Below, piece after piece: positions 1 to 12,240 of a DNA stretch of 64,000 nucleotides. Source of the DNA: Cryptomeria japonica (taxonomy: Eukaryota > Streptophyta > Pinopsida > Cupressales > Cupressaceae). Numbering within the stretch: position 1 is the first letter of the stretch; each line of letters opens with the position of its first letter. The stretch is from contig NC_081406.1 in the NCBI RefSeq assembly GCF_030272615.1, forward strand, positions 218,434,997 to 218,498,996, written 5' to 3'. The translations under genes were made by a program, and so were the position numbers. Below the pieces are notes generated by a model that saw only the letters and a list, made by a program, of their open reading frames with translations, ran no database searches and had not been told where the DNA came from.

Positions 1-7
1 ATCACTA

Positions 8-240
8 CTAAATATAGCATTCACATTGAGATGGTCTTTTAGATGCTTTGGTGGGCTTAGAAAGATTATATCCAAGTCCAAATGAATATTCATGCATGTT
101 ATGTTCTAAAGGAACTTTAATTCCTTGTTCATTTGCCCCACAACCATTTCCATTATAGCCACTCTTAGCCAAAATATGAAAACCACGACCATAACGATTA
201 GCCATTTCAGAAAGAAAAGGTGGTTTTTCATAAGACAGAA
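8..240 (-). pseudogene. G-patch fragment of the same polyprotein, frameshifted
   Basis: In a frame different from the protease ORF, the peptide YGRGFHILAKSGYNGNG...SFGLGY shows the spaced glycines and aromatics of a G-patch. The Tat element at 37179-53330 has an equivalent G-patch (YGKGFKILQRFGYDGKSPLG...KGLGF) downstream of its protease, so this is the expected continuation after a 1-nt indel near 230-290. G-patch domains bind RNA in other proteins; the role here is unknown. The frame closes at 8. Confidence 0.65.
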
Positions 241-2858
241 TCAAATTCTTCAGAATTAGAGGTGTGAGGAGAAGAAGTTTGAGAAGCGGCCACAAAATTA
301 TTGCTCATAGGTTCAGGTAAGACTGATTGATCTCTAGTTTCTTCCTTCTTTTTAACTTTAAGCTCTCTAGGAGGAACCCTATACTCACCTACAAAGGTGG
401 GATTAAAATCAAGAGATCCCCAATTGTCTTCTGCGAGAACCTTCTCAGGATCAAAAGCCTTTTCATGTGTAGATTCAAGTTGAGAAGAATCTTCTTCAGG
501 AACTTCAGACTCATCCAAAGAATTTTGATTATCAGAGGGTGATGATTCATCCATAGGTATCTTGTTTAACGAGTCATCACTAGAAGAGGAAGGCTTAGAA
601 GAACTCCCTTTGGAAGTAGATGTTTGCAAACAAGCTTGAAAATTAGTATCACCTATCAAGGTATATGTCTTATTATTATAAATGAATTTAACTTGTCTAT
701 GCAATGTAGAGGGGACAGCTTGCATACTGTGAATCCAAGGTCTCCCTAATAACAAGTTGTATGTTAGATTTCCCGACATAACATGGATAGGAGTAGGCAA
801 AGTAACAGGTCCCACTATGATGGGTAAGGTGATAATACCTAATGAAGACTTAGCCACATTATCAAAGCCTCGAATGGGACAAGAGTCAGGCTCAATAAGG
901 GATGTATCCACATTCATCTTATGCAATAGATTAATGCTACACACATTAAGGCCAGAACCATTATCTACCAGTGTTCGTCTTATAGCAGTGTCATTTATGA
1001 TAACCACAATCATCAAGGGATCATATTGATGTTGAATTTCACTAGTAGGCAACTCATCTTGAGTAAACAGAATTTGAGCTTTAGGATTCATCACAGAGTT
1101 AACCAAAGACACTATATTACTAGATGTATTAGGTGGAGGAACATTCAAATCTTTCAAGGCATCTTGTAACATTCCATGATGAGCGGAAGAAGTTTGGATC
1201 AAATCCCAAAGGGATATCTTAGCAGGGGTAGCTTTAAGTTGTTCTATGAGATCATATTCCTTACCAAGAACTTGTGAAATACATGGAGCTTGCGGAAGAA
1301 TTGGTTGGGAAGGAGGAAGTGAAGTTGGGATAACTGGAGGAGGATTAGGTTGCCTATTATTTCTTGTGTTATAGGTATGAGCAACCGCATTATAACTCTC
1401 TCTAGTCAGTTGCTTAGCATACTCATAAGGGCTCTTAGTAGAATAACCTCCTTGCACAGTAATAATAGGTTTCTTAGGAGTGCAAAAAGAATCATTAGCA
1501 TAACCACCTTGAACCACTAAGATAGGCTTATTTAAAGGTTGAGAATCTTGAGAAGGACAAGCACCTTGGACAGTGAAGAGAGGTTTATTAGGTGTTTCAT
1601 TCACATGTATCAAATTAATTGAGGACAGTTTAGAGGAATGAACAAAAGTGTTGGAAGAATTATTGATAGTCTTCTCTTGCACTAAAATCTCATCACGGAT
1701 TAACTCAATTTTAGGAGAGAGACAAGGGGTAGGCATTGATGTTCTAGTAGGAAGAGGAAAGGTCATATCATCCTCTATCATCAAATGATCTACATGGGGA
1801 ATAAACTCTCTAGGAGAAGGATCAACATTACTCTCTAAAGTCTCAATTTTGAGAGGGAGATCTTTGAAAGAGATGTTAACCATCTTGCCTTGAACTAGGG
1901 TTTCCTTATGAGTAGAACCAAGTTGAGGAGAGGGAGAATATTTGAGATTCAAGGAAGGTGAGAAACTATCAAGGGAGTTTTCAATCTTGATTTCATCCCC
2001 TTTGGCTAGGGGTAGAGAATAATCTATACCTTCTTCTAATGGTTCATCCCAAATAGTGAGGTTGTTGAAAGGAATGTTTGAAGTATTGTCAATTTCGGGA
2101 GAGGAGATAACATTGTTTATTAATTCCTCATCCTTAGGAGGGAGAGGATCAATAGATGTGTTAAACTCGTCCTCTTTCCTCAAAATATGTTCAATATGAT
2201 CTTTAGGGGAGAGAGAATTAAGGAAATTACTTATTATTTCATCTTCTTTCTCTAAGGGATGCTTATGGTTAAGACAAACTTTAGGAGAAGGGTAAGCATT
2301 TATCATTAATTCATCATCTCTAGTGGGAATTTTGTTGGAAAAGGAAATGCCATCACTAGGAAATGTAGGGATAATGTCATCTTCTTGCACAAAAGGATCC
2401 TCATGAAGGGAGTGTTTTTTAGGAGGAACATGAACATATTTCTCCAAAGATTCATGCTTAGGAAGGACATCTTTGAAAGAAGTGTTCATAACCTCTTGTT
2501 GCACAAACATGCCCCCATTAGAAGGACCAACTTTAGGAGAAAATAAGTCAATGTCCATCAATACCTTTTCACTTAAAGAGGCATCATGTAGGGAAGGTGA
2601 AGTAACATTAAGAAAGGTGTTTATGATATCATTCTCTTCCTCTAGGATAGCTAAATAGGAAGGGCACATTTTAGGAGAATTGTCAAGATCACTCTTAAAC
2701 TCTTCATCCTTAGAGCATGGGAGAGCCTAAAAGGGATTGGTAGCAACTCTTTCAGGCACTAAAATGTTGTTATAGATGGGGGGAGGTTCTTTAGGAGAAG
2801 GAAAAATTGAAACAAAGGAAGCTAACCCATTATCACATCTATGAAATGAATGCATCAT
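228..2858 (-). pseudogene. Ty3-type polyprotein N-terminal ORF with retropepsin-like domain
   Basis: The open frame starts at ATG 2858 (a second ATG follows at 2855) and is broken by one TAG at 2727-2729; after that it is open to a stop at 228. The first 500 or so residues are acidic and low-complexity, with recurring SPK and EEDDII-like motifs and three tandem copies of a KPIxxVQGGY unit. No Retrotrans_gag domain is recognisable. An aspartic-protease core (LVDNGSGLNVC, catalytic Asp-x-Gly) lies around coordinate 960, followed by LLGRPWIHSM, as in Ty3 proteases. The frame then ends, and a G-patch continues in another frame, implying an indel. It is probably a non-autonomous or rearranged relative of Tat elements. 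Confidence 0.75.
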
Positions 2859-3181
2859 GACAACAATTTTCCTCTTTCAAATGATAACACATGCAAAATA
2901 GAAGGAAATGTTTAATTTTAACCAATGCAAGCACTTAGAATGTAGATTTAGAAAATGAAATTTATGATTCAAATGAGTTCCTAAATCAGATTTGAAATTA
3001 GTGATCCCAATTAAGCTATCCACAAGTTCAATTTTGAATTGAAAAATTAGGGTTTTAGCAAAAATTTCCTCTAAATTTTTTAATCTTGCAAGAAATTAAA
3101 ACTTGTAAATACAAATTTGAATTTGAAATAGCATAAACACTCAAATTTGAAAACAAAAATCAGAATTAGAGAAGATTGGAA

Positions 3182-3199
3182 TTCACGTCGGGTTCACCA
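3182..3199 (-). promoter_or_regulatory. tRNA primer-binding site
   Basis: On the minus strand this reads TGGTGAACCCGACGTGAA, three bases after the LTR end. Starting with TGG fits pairing with the CCA tail of a tRNA. I could not assign the tRNA species from memory. Confidence 0.7.
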
Positions 3200-3639
3200 A
3201 AATGTGTAGGGTAAAAAAGCGAGACTAGGCTAACATGTCCTAATCCTACCTTTTGACACACATTGTGGAATACGAAAGAGCCTAGAGGTATCACACAATT
3301 GGCTACTTCTTTTTGTGGAAGAGAGAGCCATGGGCTACCTATTAGGATTTCTATTCCTTTGTTGCAAATGATAGATAGAATGATGCAAGTTTAACTACTA
3401 GCCCTAGAGTGCAAGTATGAACTAGTAACAAGAGTGCAAGATTGAGATTAAGTGATGAAAAGTTGTAAACACAAGAACAAGACAAGAATACAGATACATA
3501 CCTGAAGTTAAAATCTGAGTGTAAATGTTTGGGACGGGGGTGCGGGCACCACTGTCCCGATTCTGCTCCTGACACTGCTCCTAAAACTACTATTTGGTAA
3601 CCTGAAAAGTTGTCTGAAACTTGCTGTCTGATAGAAGGA

Positions 3640-3725
3640 CCAAGGCGCCCAGCGGCCCTATCCCAGGGACCAGGGCGCCCAACGCCCCTGTCCTGGCAGG
3701 ACCAGGGCACCCCACGCCCCTTTCC
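3640..3725. repeat. GC-rich palindromic modules in the LTR
   Basis: Three near-repeats of a module of about 30 bp with core ACCAGGGCGCCCAACGCCCC follow each other. The GGCGCC-containing cores are partly self-complementary. Related modules occur in the solo LTR at about 24095-24190 and singly in other LTRs of the family. Confidence 0.6.
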
Positions 3726-4212
3726 TAGCTTTCTGGGCTGGAATTTGGTGTGGTATTCTATCTCGGTCCGCTTCCGCCGGATCTGCAACTTGCGGCGTCC
3801 TTTGAATTCGAAAATCTGCACTTATATCTGAAAAGGGTTGTAGGTGGCTATATAGGGTTTTGCCTTAGTCAAACCCCCGCTTTGGTGATTTCCACCTCCA
3901 CAAATAGCCAAGTTGTATTGTAAAAGTAGTGTGTGCAGACCTTGTGTGTGTGCAAGATCCTAAAATGCAAGTAAGCAAACTAGAGCAACCTAGAAAGTAA
4001 ACCCTAATTGCTTGTAAATGATAATGTAAATGCTCCAAATCAAGATGCAAAGTGATCTAAAGCATGAATACAAATGACATAGTGAGGCTTATGCAAAGAC
4101 ATGAAAATAACATGAAATCATACCCAACCCCAAGGGAGGGGTACAAGCCAATCTTCAATCGATGATCCCTTATTGCTCTTCAATGTCTTCAAAGCCCTAA
4201 ATGGATGAATGA

Positions 4213-4752
4213 AATTGATGAATGCTTGATGGATGGATGTTGAATGTTGTTGAAGTCTTCAAAGATCTGCTCTTTTGCTGCATAGAAGGCCCCTGAAACC
4301 AAAATTCGGATCCTTTCAAATGAAGAAAGAGAGCTCTTATATATGAAACCCTAGGTCTTAATTTCAACTTTTGGCCGACCTAGAGATTGAATCTCCCGCC
4401 AATTTCTTGGGGTTAAGCTTTATTTTATGATTGGATCGCGCTCCTAAAATTTCGGGAAAAATGTCCGGGACCATGTGCACGCCGAGCGCCATGGTCCCGA
4501 CAACTTTTCCCGAAATTTTAGGAGCGCGATCCAATCATAAAATAAAGCTTAACCCCAAGAAATTGGTGGGAGATTCAATCTCTAGGTCGGCCAAAAGTTG
4601 AAATTAAGACCTAGGGTTTCATATATAAGAGCTCTCTTTCTTCATTTGAAAGGATCCGAATTTTGGTTTCAGGGGCCTTCTATGCAGCAAAAGAGTAGAT
4701 CTTTGAAGACTTCAACAACATTCAACATCCATCCATCAAGCATTCATCAATT
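4213..4752. repeat. Long inverted repeat inside the LTR (2 x 248 bp)
   Basis: Arms 4213-4460 and 4505-4752 are near-perfect reverse complements of equal length, separated by 44 bp. The spacer contains a palindromic GC module (GGGACCATG...CATGGTCCC). The sequence right after the second arm repeats the spacer before continuing into normal LTR sequence. This suggests a fold-back or template-switch duplication. A transcript through it would form a hairpin of about 250 bp. Confidence 0.85.
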
Positions 4753-5145
4753 CATGTGCACGCCGAGCGCCATGGTCCCGACAACTTTTCACCAAATTTT
4801 CAGGGCTGTCGGATATGCTGATTTTAGAGAGAATCCCAAAGTTACAGGTGATTTCGAGATGTTTTGACCCCCGAAATCAAGCCCCCAAGTTCAAAATAGG
4901 GCCTAATTAGGGTTTTTTATTAAGTGATGTATTGGAGGAATAAAATGAAAGGGGCACACTTTAATGAAAAGGGCCCAACTTTATGATATGGGAGATGATA
5001 AAATAGGACCTTAGACCTAATTAATTTAATTAATTAAGTGCTAAAGGGGAAATGCAATGCAAAATGCAAAATGCGCCAAGGCGGGTGCTAAACTAGGTGT
5101 GAAATTGTACCACCCTAGCAAGTGCGTACAATTTACGACGCTACA

Positions 5146-8100
5146 ACCCCCAACACCTGCAGGGCCTGGGTTGCCCCTAGATGAGCCGTCAGTGTTGATC
5201 TTGATATACTCATCCTGAGGGGGTGTCCACCTTCCAACCCTTTGCACCTTCCTCGTAGTCCGTCTACCTTTCCTGACACAAGCAGAGTCAGGAGACAACT
5301 CCTGCAAGCCACGCCTACTCACAATATCCGCCTCATCTCTACCCAACAGGAAATTCACCTCACATTTAACTTCCACAGTCTCCCGAATCATAACAATGAT
5401 CCTATTCCAAACTTGTTGAACAAACAGTTTGGCCTCCTGAAAGATCCTCCTATTCCTTTCGAGCTAGATCTCCCACATAATGAAAATGGGGCCAATATAC
5501 TAGACCTTCTGGAGGAAGGAGGACGAAATAGGAGGTCTGCCCAAACTGCTCCAAAACTCCACTAGAGAATTTGCATGGACACAAGGATGCTTCCACACCC
5601 CCCACCAATAGTGTCAGATTAGCATAGAGAAGGAGCACCTGAAAAATAGGTGTGAGGAATCTTCCTCTCCGTTACCACATAAAACATAGATAGAAGGCCC
5701 CGAGAATCCCTGCTTAAGGATATTGTCCCAAGTTAGACATCTATTCCAAGCCAAAGTCCAGGCAAAGCAGTTACACTTCCGCTAAGAAGCCTTATTCCAC
5801 ACCTGTTTCCACCAGTTCACTTCTCCTCCCTCCAGTCTTTGGCTCAACAATTCCCAGTAACCACTAGCCACAGAAAAAACACCCTTAGGATTTGGAGACC
5901 AAGCAAGCCCATCCCTACCCTTCAGGGAGCTGCAGTGTCTATTCGCCAAAATGCCCTACAACTCTGCACACTCTTCCTTCATCCCAACCACTAGCCATTC
6001 ATTAGGAGTCTTCCATCGATCCAATTCTAACCGACCACACCTGTAGATAGCCTTAAAGTCACTCACCCTTGACCATCCAACTTCCAAGAACCTCTGGCCT
6101 AGGTTTCCAAGATTAGGAAACTGATCAAGAATGGGAGGGTATCCATCCCATGAATCATTCCAGAAAAGAACCTCTTCCCCCCTTCTACAGATCCAGAACA
6201 GCCCTGCCTTAATGAGAGAAGCCCCCCTCTTGAGAGTGTACCAGATCGATGAGCCCTTTACTGCAAGAGGATATCTGGGGATTTCCTCCTTCAGGATCCT
6301 CTGCATATATTTGTTGGCCAAAATCCTGGCCCAGCCACGGTCCTACTCAACACACCACCTCTAGTACAATTTAGCAGCATGTGCTTCCCCAAAAAGAATA
6401 GACTACCTTAACCTGAGCCCCCCAACCTGCTTCGGCCTACACACCAGGTCCTAATTGACCAGACTCCATTTGGAGGAGGTGAGATTACCAGCCCATAAGA
6501 ATTTACTAGCCAGAGAGTCCAAACCCTTCAAGAACCACTTAGGAGCCACCTGAAGCATACATCGATAGGTCGGCAAAGCCTAAACCACCGACTGAATCAG
6601 AAGAACCCTCCCCACAAAGGATAACCATCTATGAGTCCAGTGTTCAACCTTGGAGTGGAATTTTTCCAAGATCCCCTGCCATGACTACCTAGGGGGGTTG
6701 CCAAGAGAATAGGAATACCCAAATACGTCAGGGGCAGGGAGCCGACTTGGAATCTCAAGATAAGAGAAATCCTCCTTTGAATAGACTCAGGAGTGTTAAA
6801 AAAGAGGATGGAAGATTTATCCTCATTGATCATCTAGCCAGATGCTACAAGATAAACATCCAGGACCTTACGCAGATTTGAAGCTTCATTGATCCGAGCA
6901 AGCCCCATCAGGGTTGTATCATCCACAAACTGCAGGTGAGACTGCGGCTGCAAGTCATTCCCCCATCTCCAACCCTGAATAGAACCCCGACCCACATTAT
7001 GCTTAATCAGCCTCCCCAGACCCTCAGCAAGAAGAATGAATAAATAAGGGGAGAGAGGATCTCCCTGGTGGAGACCCCTAGAAGCACCAAATAGCTCAAT
7101 ATGGTCTCCATTGATGAGCACAGAGAAAGAGGTGGACGTAACACAACTCAATACCCACTGGATCCATTCATCCGCAAAACCAAAAGCCCTGAGGATCTTC
7201 TAAAGGAAGGACCACTGAACTCTATTGTACGCCTTAGCCATATCCAGCTTGATAAACATAGCTTTTTCCTTAGATGTTGCCATAGAATGAATGGTCTCTG
7301 TAGCGATGACCACCCCATCTAGGATTTGGCGCCCTTCCACAAACCCACTCTGCTCCTCAGAAATAACCTTCCCCAAACACTTCTTCAATCTATCTGCTAT
7401 CAGCTTAGAGATGATCATATAAATCACATTGCAGAGGGAGATCGAGCGGAACTGGCCTAACCGATCGACCCCTTCGCACTTGGGGATTAGGGCAATGAAT
7501 GTCGCATTCAATGCCCTAAGCATCTGTTTATTCCTCTGGGACTTCTGGACTACTTCCAATAAATCCATCTTAATTATATCCCAGAACTCTTGAAAGAACT
7601 CAACCGGGAACCCATCCGGTCCAGGAGCCTTTCCTTTCCTCATGTGGAATACAATCCTCTCAAGTTCTTCCAGTAAAATAGGACACAAAAGCTTCTCATT
7701 CATCTCCCTCGAGACAAGAGAAGGGATACAATCCAAAATCTGATTCTCCTCCACTGTTTCCCCCTGAGAGTCCTCCCTAAAGAGGGACTGGAAAAACTGG
7801 AGAGACTCCCTCGACATCTCCTACAAGGATAAGCACTGCTCACCTCTGTCATTAACTAGTACAGGAATGAAATTTTCGTGTCTTCTTGCTTTCACTGAGC
7901 TGAAGAAGAAAGCAGTGTTCTTGTCCCACTCCTTCAGCCAGTCAATACGAGCTCTTTGCTTCCATTATATTTCTTCTCGAAGCTCCCATTCCTCAACCAC
8001 CTTGATAGCCCTGTCTTCCTCTCTAAGTAGTTCCTTAGACAACCCATGCTCCCTAATTTTACTGGTGATCTCATTTAGTTCAACTTGAGCAGCTTTCTTC

Positions 8101-9016
8101 TCATGAAAAATGTTCCCGAAAAACCTTGACGGTTCCACTGTTTAAGCTGAAGCTTAACAAATTGTAGCTGCTTGGCAAAAGAGTACATGGCAGTGCCAAA
8201 GGCCGGTCTCCCTTTCCTCCACTAGTCCGCAACAAGAACCTACAATGACGGGTCCCGAAGCCACATAAGTTGGAATTTGAATGAAGGCGAACGGGCAACC
8301 CGAGCTGAAGATGAAACCAGCTTGATGGGCCAATGATCCGACCCTCTCCAGTCAAGAATCTCAGAACTTGTGGACCACCCCCCGCCGATCCAAAAATAGG
8401 AAACTAGAAAATGATCCAATCGTTCAGCAATCCAATTCTATCCCACCCTCCTATTGTTCCAAGTGAACAAACCATTGCTAGGCTTGATGTCAACAAGCTG
8501 CAGCAAGGAAATACTATCCTGGAAAAGGAAAGAAGAAGGTTCCAACCGCATTACGCCCCCCTTCTTTTCACTCAACTCTAGGATGGCATTGAAGTCTCTT
8601 TCCATAATCCAAGGATAAAGAGGGGCCAACCTACGCATACCTGACACACGTGACCATAAGCTTTGCTTACCCTGAAAATTAGTAGGAGCATAGATATTCA
8701 AAAACAAGATGAATTCCCCAGTCTCAAGACTAGCCAGCACCCCGGTTAAAGAGGATCTGGAAGCAACTCACCAGATAGGGCGGAACCTTAAAGGGTTCCA
8801 CAGACAGGCCACCCCTCCCGAGGAACCAGCTGCCCCAACACACTGACTCTCACCTCGCCCCCGCAACTTTGGTACGAGACCCATCATACTATCCACAATA
8901 AGTTTAGTTTCTTGCAAGAAAAGGACATCAGGTGAGTGATTCCTAATCATATCCCGAACAACTTTTTGTCTAGGGCCGCTGTTCAAGCCCCTTACATTCC
9001 ATGAGAGTACAATCAT
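5146..9016 (-). pseudogene. LINE ORF2: endonuclease, reverse transcriptase, zf-RVT, RNase H
   Basis: It starts MIVLSWNVRGLN at 9016, the classic N-terminus of the LINE AP-type endonuclease, with LFLQETKL and a DFNAIL motif (GDFN altered to RDFN) near 8600. The RT is visible from 7817 to 6600 (KAPGPDGFP, FIALIPK, SLCNVIYMIISKLIADRL, LHQGDPLSP); the catalytic box reads FVDDT instead of the usual FADD. A zf-RVT-like segment (WYTLKRG...LFWNDSWDG) lies near 5956-6321, and RNase H (INTDGSSRGNPGPAGVGG) at 5146-5230. Multiple stops and frameshifts make it non-functional. The RNase H is cut by the LTR of the Ty3 element. Confidence 0.85.
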
Positions 9017-10440
9017 TTAGGTGGGTTGGAAAAGTGCGAGTCCAAAGTCTTCACTGACCTTGACTCAACCAAATTCTCACCCATCAATTTGATCTTCTCC
9101 AGATCCTTCTTTCTACCAACCTTTGAGCTCTTCTCTGAAGCACTTTTCTTAATATCTCTCTGATATAGACCCAAGTGAATGGCTGACTTATTACTTTTAG
9201 CCCCAACCAGTTCCAATTTTGAAGCTATCGGAGAACCCTCCCCCTCAGCTAAGTTCCCCTCAATAATAGGAGCCAGGCCCAACTAAGCCCCTACTATCTG
9301 TTCCATCTCCATCTGCTGGCTTCCAACCACTAGCAAGGCCTGGGAAGATTCCTCCATCACATTTTCCAGCACCCCTCCTGATGCATCCTGATCTAGAGGG
9401 GTAAACCCCGGGTTAACTTCCTGATGGCTCAAGTCATCCAGGGCCTCAAATCTGTTAAAGGTATCCTCCTCCCGTCTCTCCTGTAAGGGTCTCTTTTGTC
9501 CTCTATTCCTGTTCTTTGTCTTAATTGGGACAAAACCATCAACACCCTCTACCACACCCGACATGACAACTTTCCCTTTCTCAGCCCTATCAAGGCTCAG
9601 TTCTGACTGCTGAGGTTGTCTCACTACTGGTTTGTATCTAGGGCACTTATGTTGTAGATGACCATACTCATGACACAGACGGCAACGAAATGGTAAAGTC
9701 TCTTAATCTAGCTGTTGAACCCATGAATAAGATCCTACACACATATCTATAACATCTGGCAAGGGTTTACTAAGATCTATTTCAACACAGATACGTGCAT
9801 AGGTCATTACCTTTCTCCCCAGAGTTTGCGACGAGGATCCCACTGGTCTCCCAAGCAGAGCCGCAAGCATCTGTAGCACATCCTCTCGACAACATTCCAC
9901 CATAAGATGTGGTAACCGAACCCACACCAGAACTCTATTTGGGAGCTCCTCTGAAGGATTAAACCCCGCATGCCAAGGTTTGATGTATAATCCCACCTGG
10001 TTGTAAAAATACGGACCTCCTTCAAAGACCCTATTGCGATCCTCCATGCAGTTGAACGTAACCATGAAATAGTTATTTGCTAGCAGCATAATCTCCATTT
10101 CCCCTCCCGGTGCCCATATCCGCTACACCCAGTTTTCCAAAAACTGCAATGAAACCCTCATTCCCAAGAAATTGCAGCATAGCGAGTGATTTGAAAAGTA
10201 TTCAATGTCATCAGCTATGATCTCCGGAGGGATAATCAACTTCGGCCTCTCACTGCATCTCTCTAGGCAACCATTAATTTTCCCCATGCGTGAGCTACCA
10301 ACACTCCCAAAGCCCAAATTGGAAGAGAATAGGTTATTGTTAAACGTCTTTACATTCTGAAAAGGGGGTTTTGAACCCACCCCAGCACGGAAATCCATAG
10401 CTGGAACCGTCTGCGAGGCTTCGCCCCCCAACATCACCAT
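9013..10440 (-). pseudogene. LINE ORF1 (DUF4283-like, CCHC zinc knuckle)
   Basis: In one frame from a plausible ATG at about 10440 the protein shows a DUF4283-type domain (NYFMVTFNCMEDRNRVFEGGPYFY, VLVWVRLPHL) and then a CCHC knuckle (CRLCHEYGHLQHKC) near 9660-9700. The C-terminal third is charged and variable. Three in-frame stops break it: a TAG near 10121, a TAA at about 9703 and a TAG at 9283. The ORF ends in TGA at 9013-9015, overlapping the ATG of ORF2 as ATGA. In plant LINEs ORF1 is an RNA-binding protein that accompanies the retrotransposon RNA. Confidence 0.75.
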
Positions 10441-10859
10441 CGGGCACACAAAAATTAAAAAAACCAAGGATACGACCGAGGGCCCACACCCCAAGGTCTC
10501 CCCACGAGGCCCAGCACCCAAGATCACTCCCCTCACCCGCACCACCAAGGAACGACCCACCTCAAACCCCAAACCCCAGGGAAAGCTTCGGCCGCAACAG
10601 CAGAACCCCACCCCCGCACAGCCCTCCCGCCTCCCGACGACCACCCCCACAGCCACCACCGATCCCTCGCACCTCCTTCCTCCTCCGTCTTCCCCCGAAA
10701 CCTAGCACTTCCCCCCCCTCCCACCCCCCCCCCCCCCCCCGCCCCCGCCCCCGCGCGAACCCACACCAGGACCACCTGCAGCTAGGGCCATGAAACCCTA
10801 GCTCAACCTCCTGCGCAGCCCCCGCGTGAACGCCATCCACCAATTATCTCCCTCAAAGA

Positions 10860-12240
10860 ATTCCATTTTGAAAATAATATTTCTTGATATCATCAAAATA
10901 TTTTTTTCTAAGGATGAACATATTAATTAAATAATAATTTACTATGTAAATGATTATCAAATTTAATATTATTATTTTTATTGATCAAGCTAAAAAAGAT
11001 TACATGAAAATAACAAGCAGCCAAAGAAAAGACTAAAAGATTAAATTATACAGATCCACCATATAAAATTTTCTTATGCCATTGTTAACATCTTTGATGT
11101 AATTATTGTCTTTTACAAGACAATAATGTATATAATAATATTTCTTTTAAATATATATATACAAACACTATCAAATATGAATGTAGTGAAATTATATTTT
11201 TTAGTTTTAAAGATAAATATATTGAAATAAACATTTGAAAAATAATATTTATTGATATCATTAAGATATTATTTTCTTAAAAATAAACATATTAATTATA
11301 TAATAATTTACTATGTAAATGATTGTCAATTTTAATATTATTATTTTTAATTGATCAAGTTAAAAAAATTACAAGAAAATAATAAGCAATTAAAAGACTA
11401 AAAAATTAAATTAACCCTATAAAATTTTCTTATGCCATAGTTAACATCTTTAGATGTAATTATCTTCTTTTACAAGACAATAATGTATATAATAATAATA
11501 TTTCTTTTAAATATATATACAAGTATTATCAAATATAAATAAAGTGAAATAGATATTTTGAAAATAATATTTTTAAATATTTTTTGCATTAGATTTTTAA
11601 AGATAAATATACTTAAATAAACATTTTGAAAATAATATTTCTTGATATTATATTTCTAATAATTTACTATGTAAATGATTGTCAAAGTTAACATTAATTA
11701 TATAAAATTTTCTTATGCCATTGTTAACATCTTTAGATGTAATTATGGTCTTTTACAAAACAATAATGTATATAATAATAATATTTCTTTTAAATATATA
11801 TACAAGTATTATCAAATATGAGTAAAGTGAAATAGATATTTTAAAAATAATATTTTTAAATATTTTTACATAATATTTTTAAAGATAAATATAATTAAAT
11901 AAATATTTTGAAAATAGTATTTATTTATATCATATTTCTAATAATTTACTATGTAAATGATTGTCAAAGTTAATATTAATTTTTTTAAAGACTAAAAAAT
12001 TAAATTATACAAATCTACCCCTGTGGTTAAACTTGCACCAAAAAGTCACGATTTCTGCATAACACCAAGATAACCACCAAAAAGTCACCATTTCTACATA
12101 ACACCGAACTTAGTGAACCCTTTTGAAATCAGATTAGCCGCCTCCCAAATCCACCATATAAAATTTTCTTATGTCATTGTTAACATCTTTCTATGTAATA
12201 ATTGTATTTTACAAGACAAATATAAAAAAAAAATTATAAA
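10860..12240. repeat. Diverged AT-rich tandem repeats
   Basis: A unit of roughly 280-360 bp recurs three to four times. Landmarks are AAAATAATATTTCTTGATAT at about 10870, 11238, 11627 and 11909, and ACAATAATGTATATAATAAT at about 11120, 11477 and 11760. A 30-bp direct repeat with 39-bp period (ACCAAAAAGTCAC...CATAACACC) lies at 12037-12105. No coding potential was seen. Confidence 0.6.

Larger units (their letters stand above)
1..5145 (-). mobile_element. Ty3/gypsy LTR retrotransposon, 5' part, truncated by window edge
   Basis: Read on the minus strand, this holds a 5' LTR (3203-5145), three bases, a primer-binding site (3182-3199), a leader and a protease-type ORF (228-2858), then a G-patch fragment running to the window start. 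The geometry (LTR end, TTT, then TGG...) matches the Tat-type element at 37179-53330. A conserved stretch before the protease (EYDLIEQL, TPAKIS) has a counterpart in that element (EYDLVEQL, TPALIS). The element lies inside the RNase H domain of a LINE. The five bases right of the LTR, ACCCC, would be one target-site duplication copy; the other copy is outside the window. RT, integrase and the 3' LTR are not visible. Confidence 0.85.
3203..5145 (-). repeat. 5' LTR (TGTAGC family, 1943 bp)
   Basis: In element orientation it begins TGTAGCGTCGTAAATTGT and ends CTACACA directly before the primer-binding site. The first bases match those of the solo LTR at 23922-25191 (TGTAGCGTCCTAAAATTGT). It is longer than that relative, partly because of a 248-bp inverted duplication (4213-4752). 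It carries GC-rich palindromic modules around 3640-3725 and near 4465-4495 and 4755-4785. Small ORFs inside it are GC-rich shadows, not genes. Confidence 0.85.
5146..10860 (-). mobile_element. Plant LINE (non-LTR retrotransposon), decayed, 3' end cut by Ty3 insertion
   Basis: Minus-strand order is ORF1 (DUF4283-like plus zinc knuckle), ORF2 endonuclease, RT, zf-RVT-like segment and RNase H. The RNase H is interrupted at 5145/5146 by the LTR element, so the true 3' end lies left of the window. The 5' boundary, about 10860, is taken from the abrupt change from G/C-rich to AT-rich sequence and is approximate. The 5' region contains a long G-run on the sense strand (10721-10742). Confidence 0.85.

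Noticed and set aside
3351-3831. ORFs of 156 (-) and 73 (+) residues
   Set aside because: They lie inside an LTR over the GC palindromic modules, open on both strands because of composition.
10721-10742. Poly-C run as a possible assembly gap or telomere-like sequence
   Set aside because: It lies within the LINE 5' region with continuous flanking homology; most likely genuine G-run or slippage, not a feature of its own.
10533-10843. Gly-rich minus-strand ORFs (80 and 93 residues)
   Set aside because: They come from a G-rich 5' region of the LINE and overlap each other in two frames; composition artefact.
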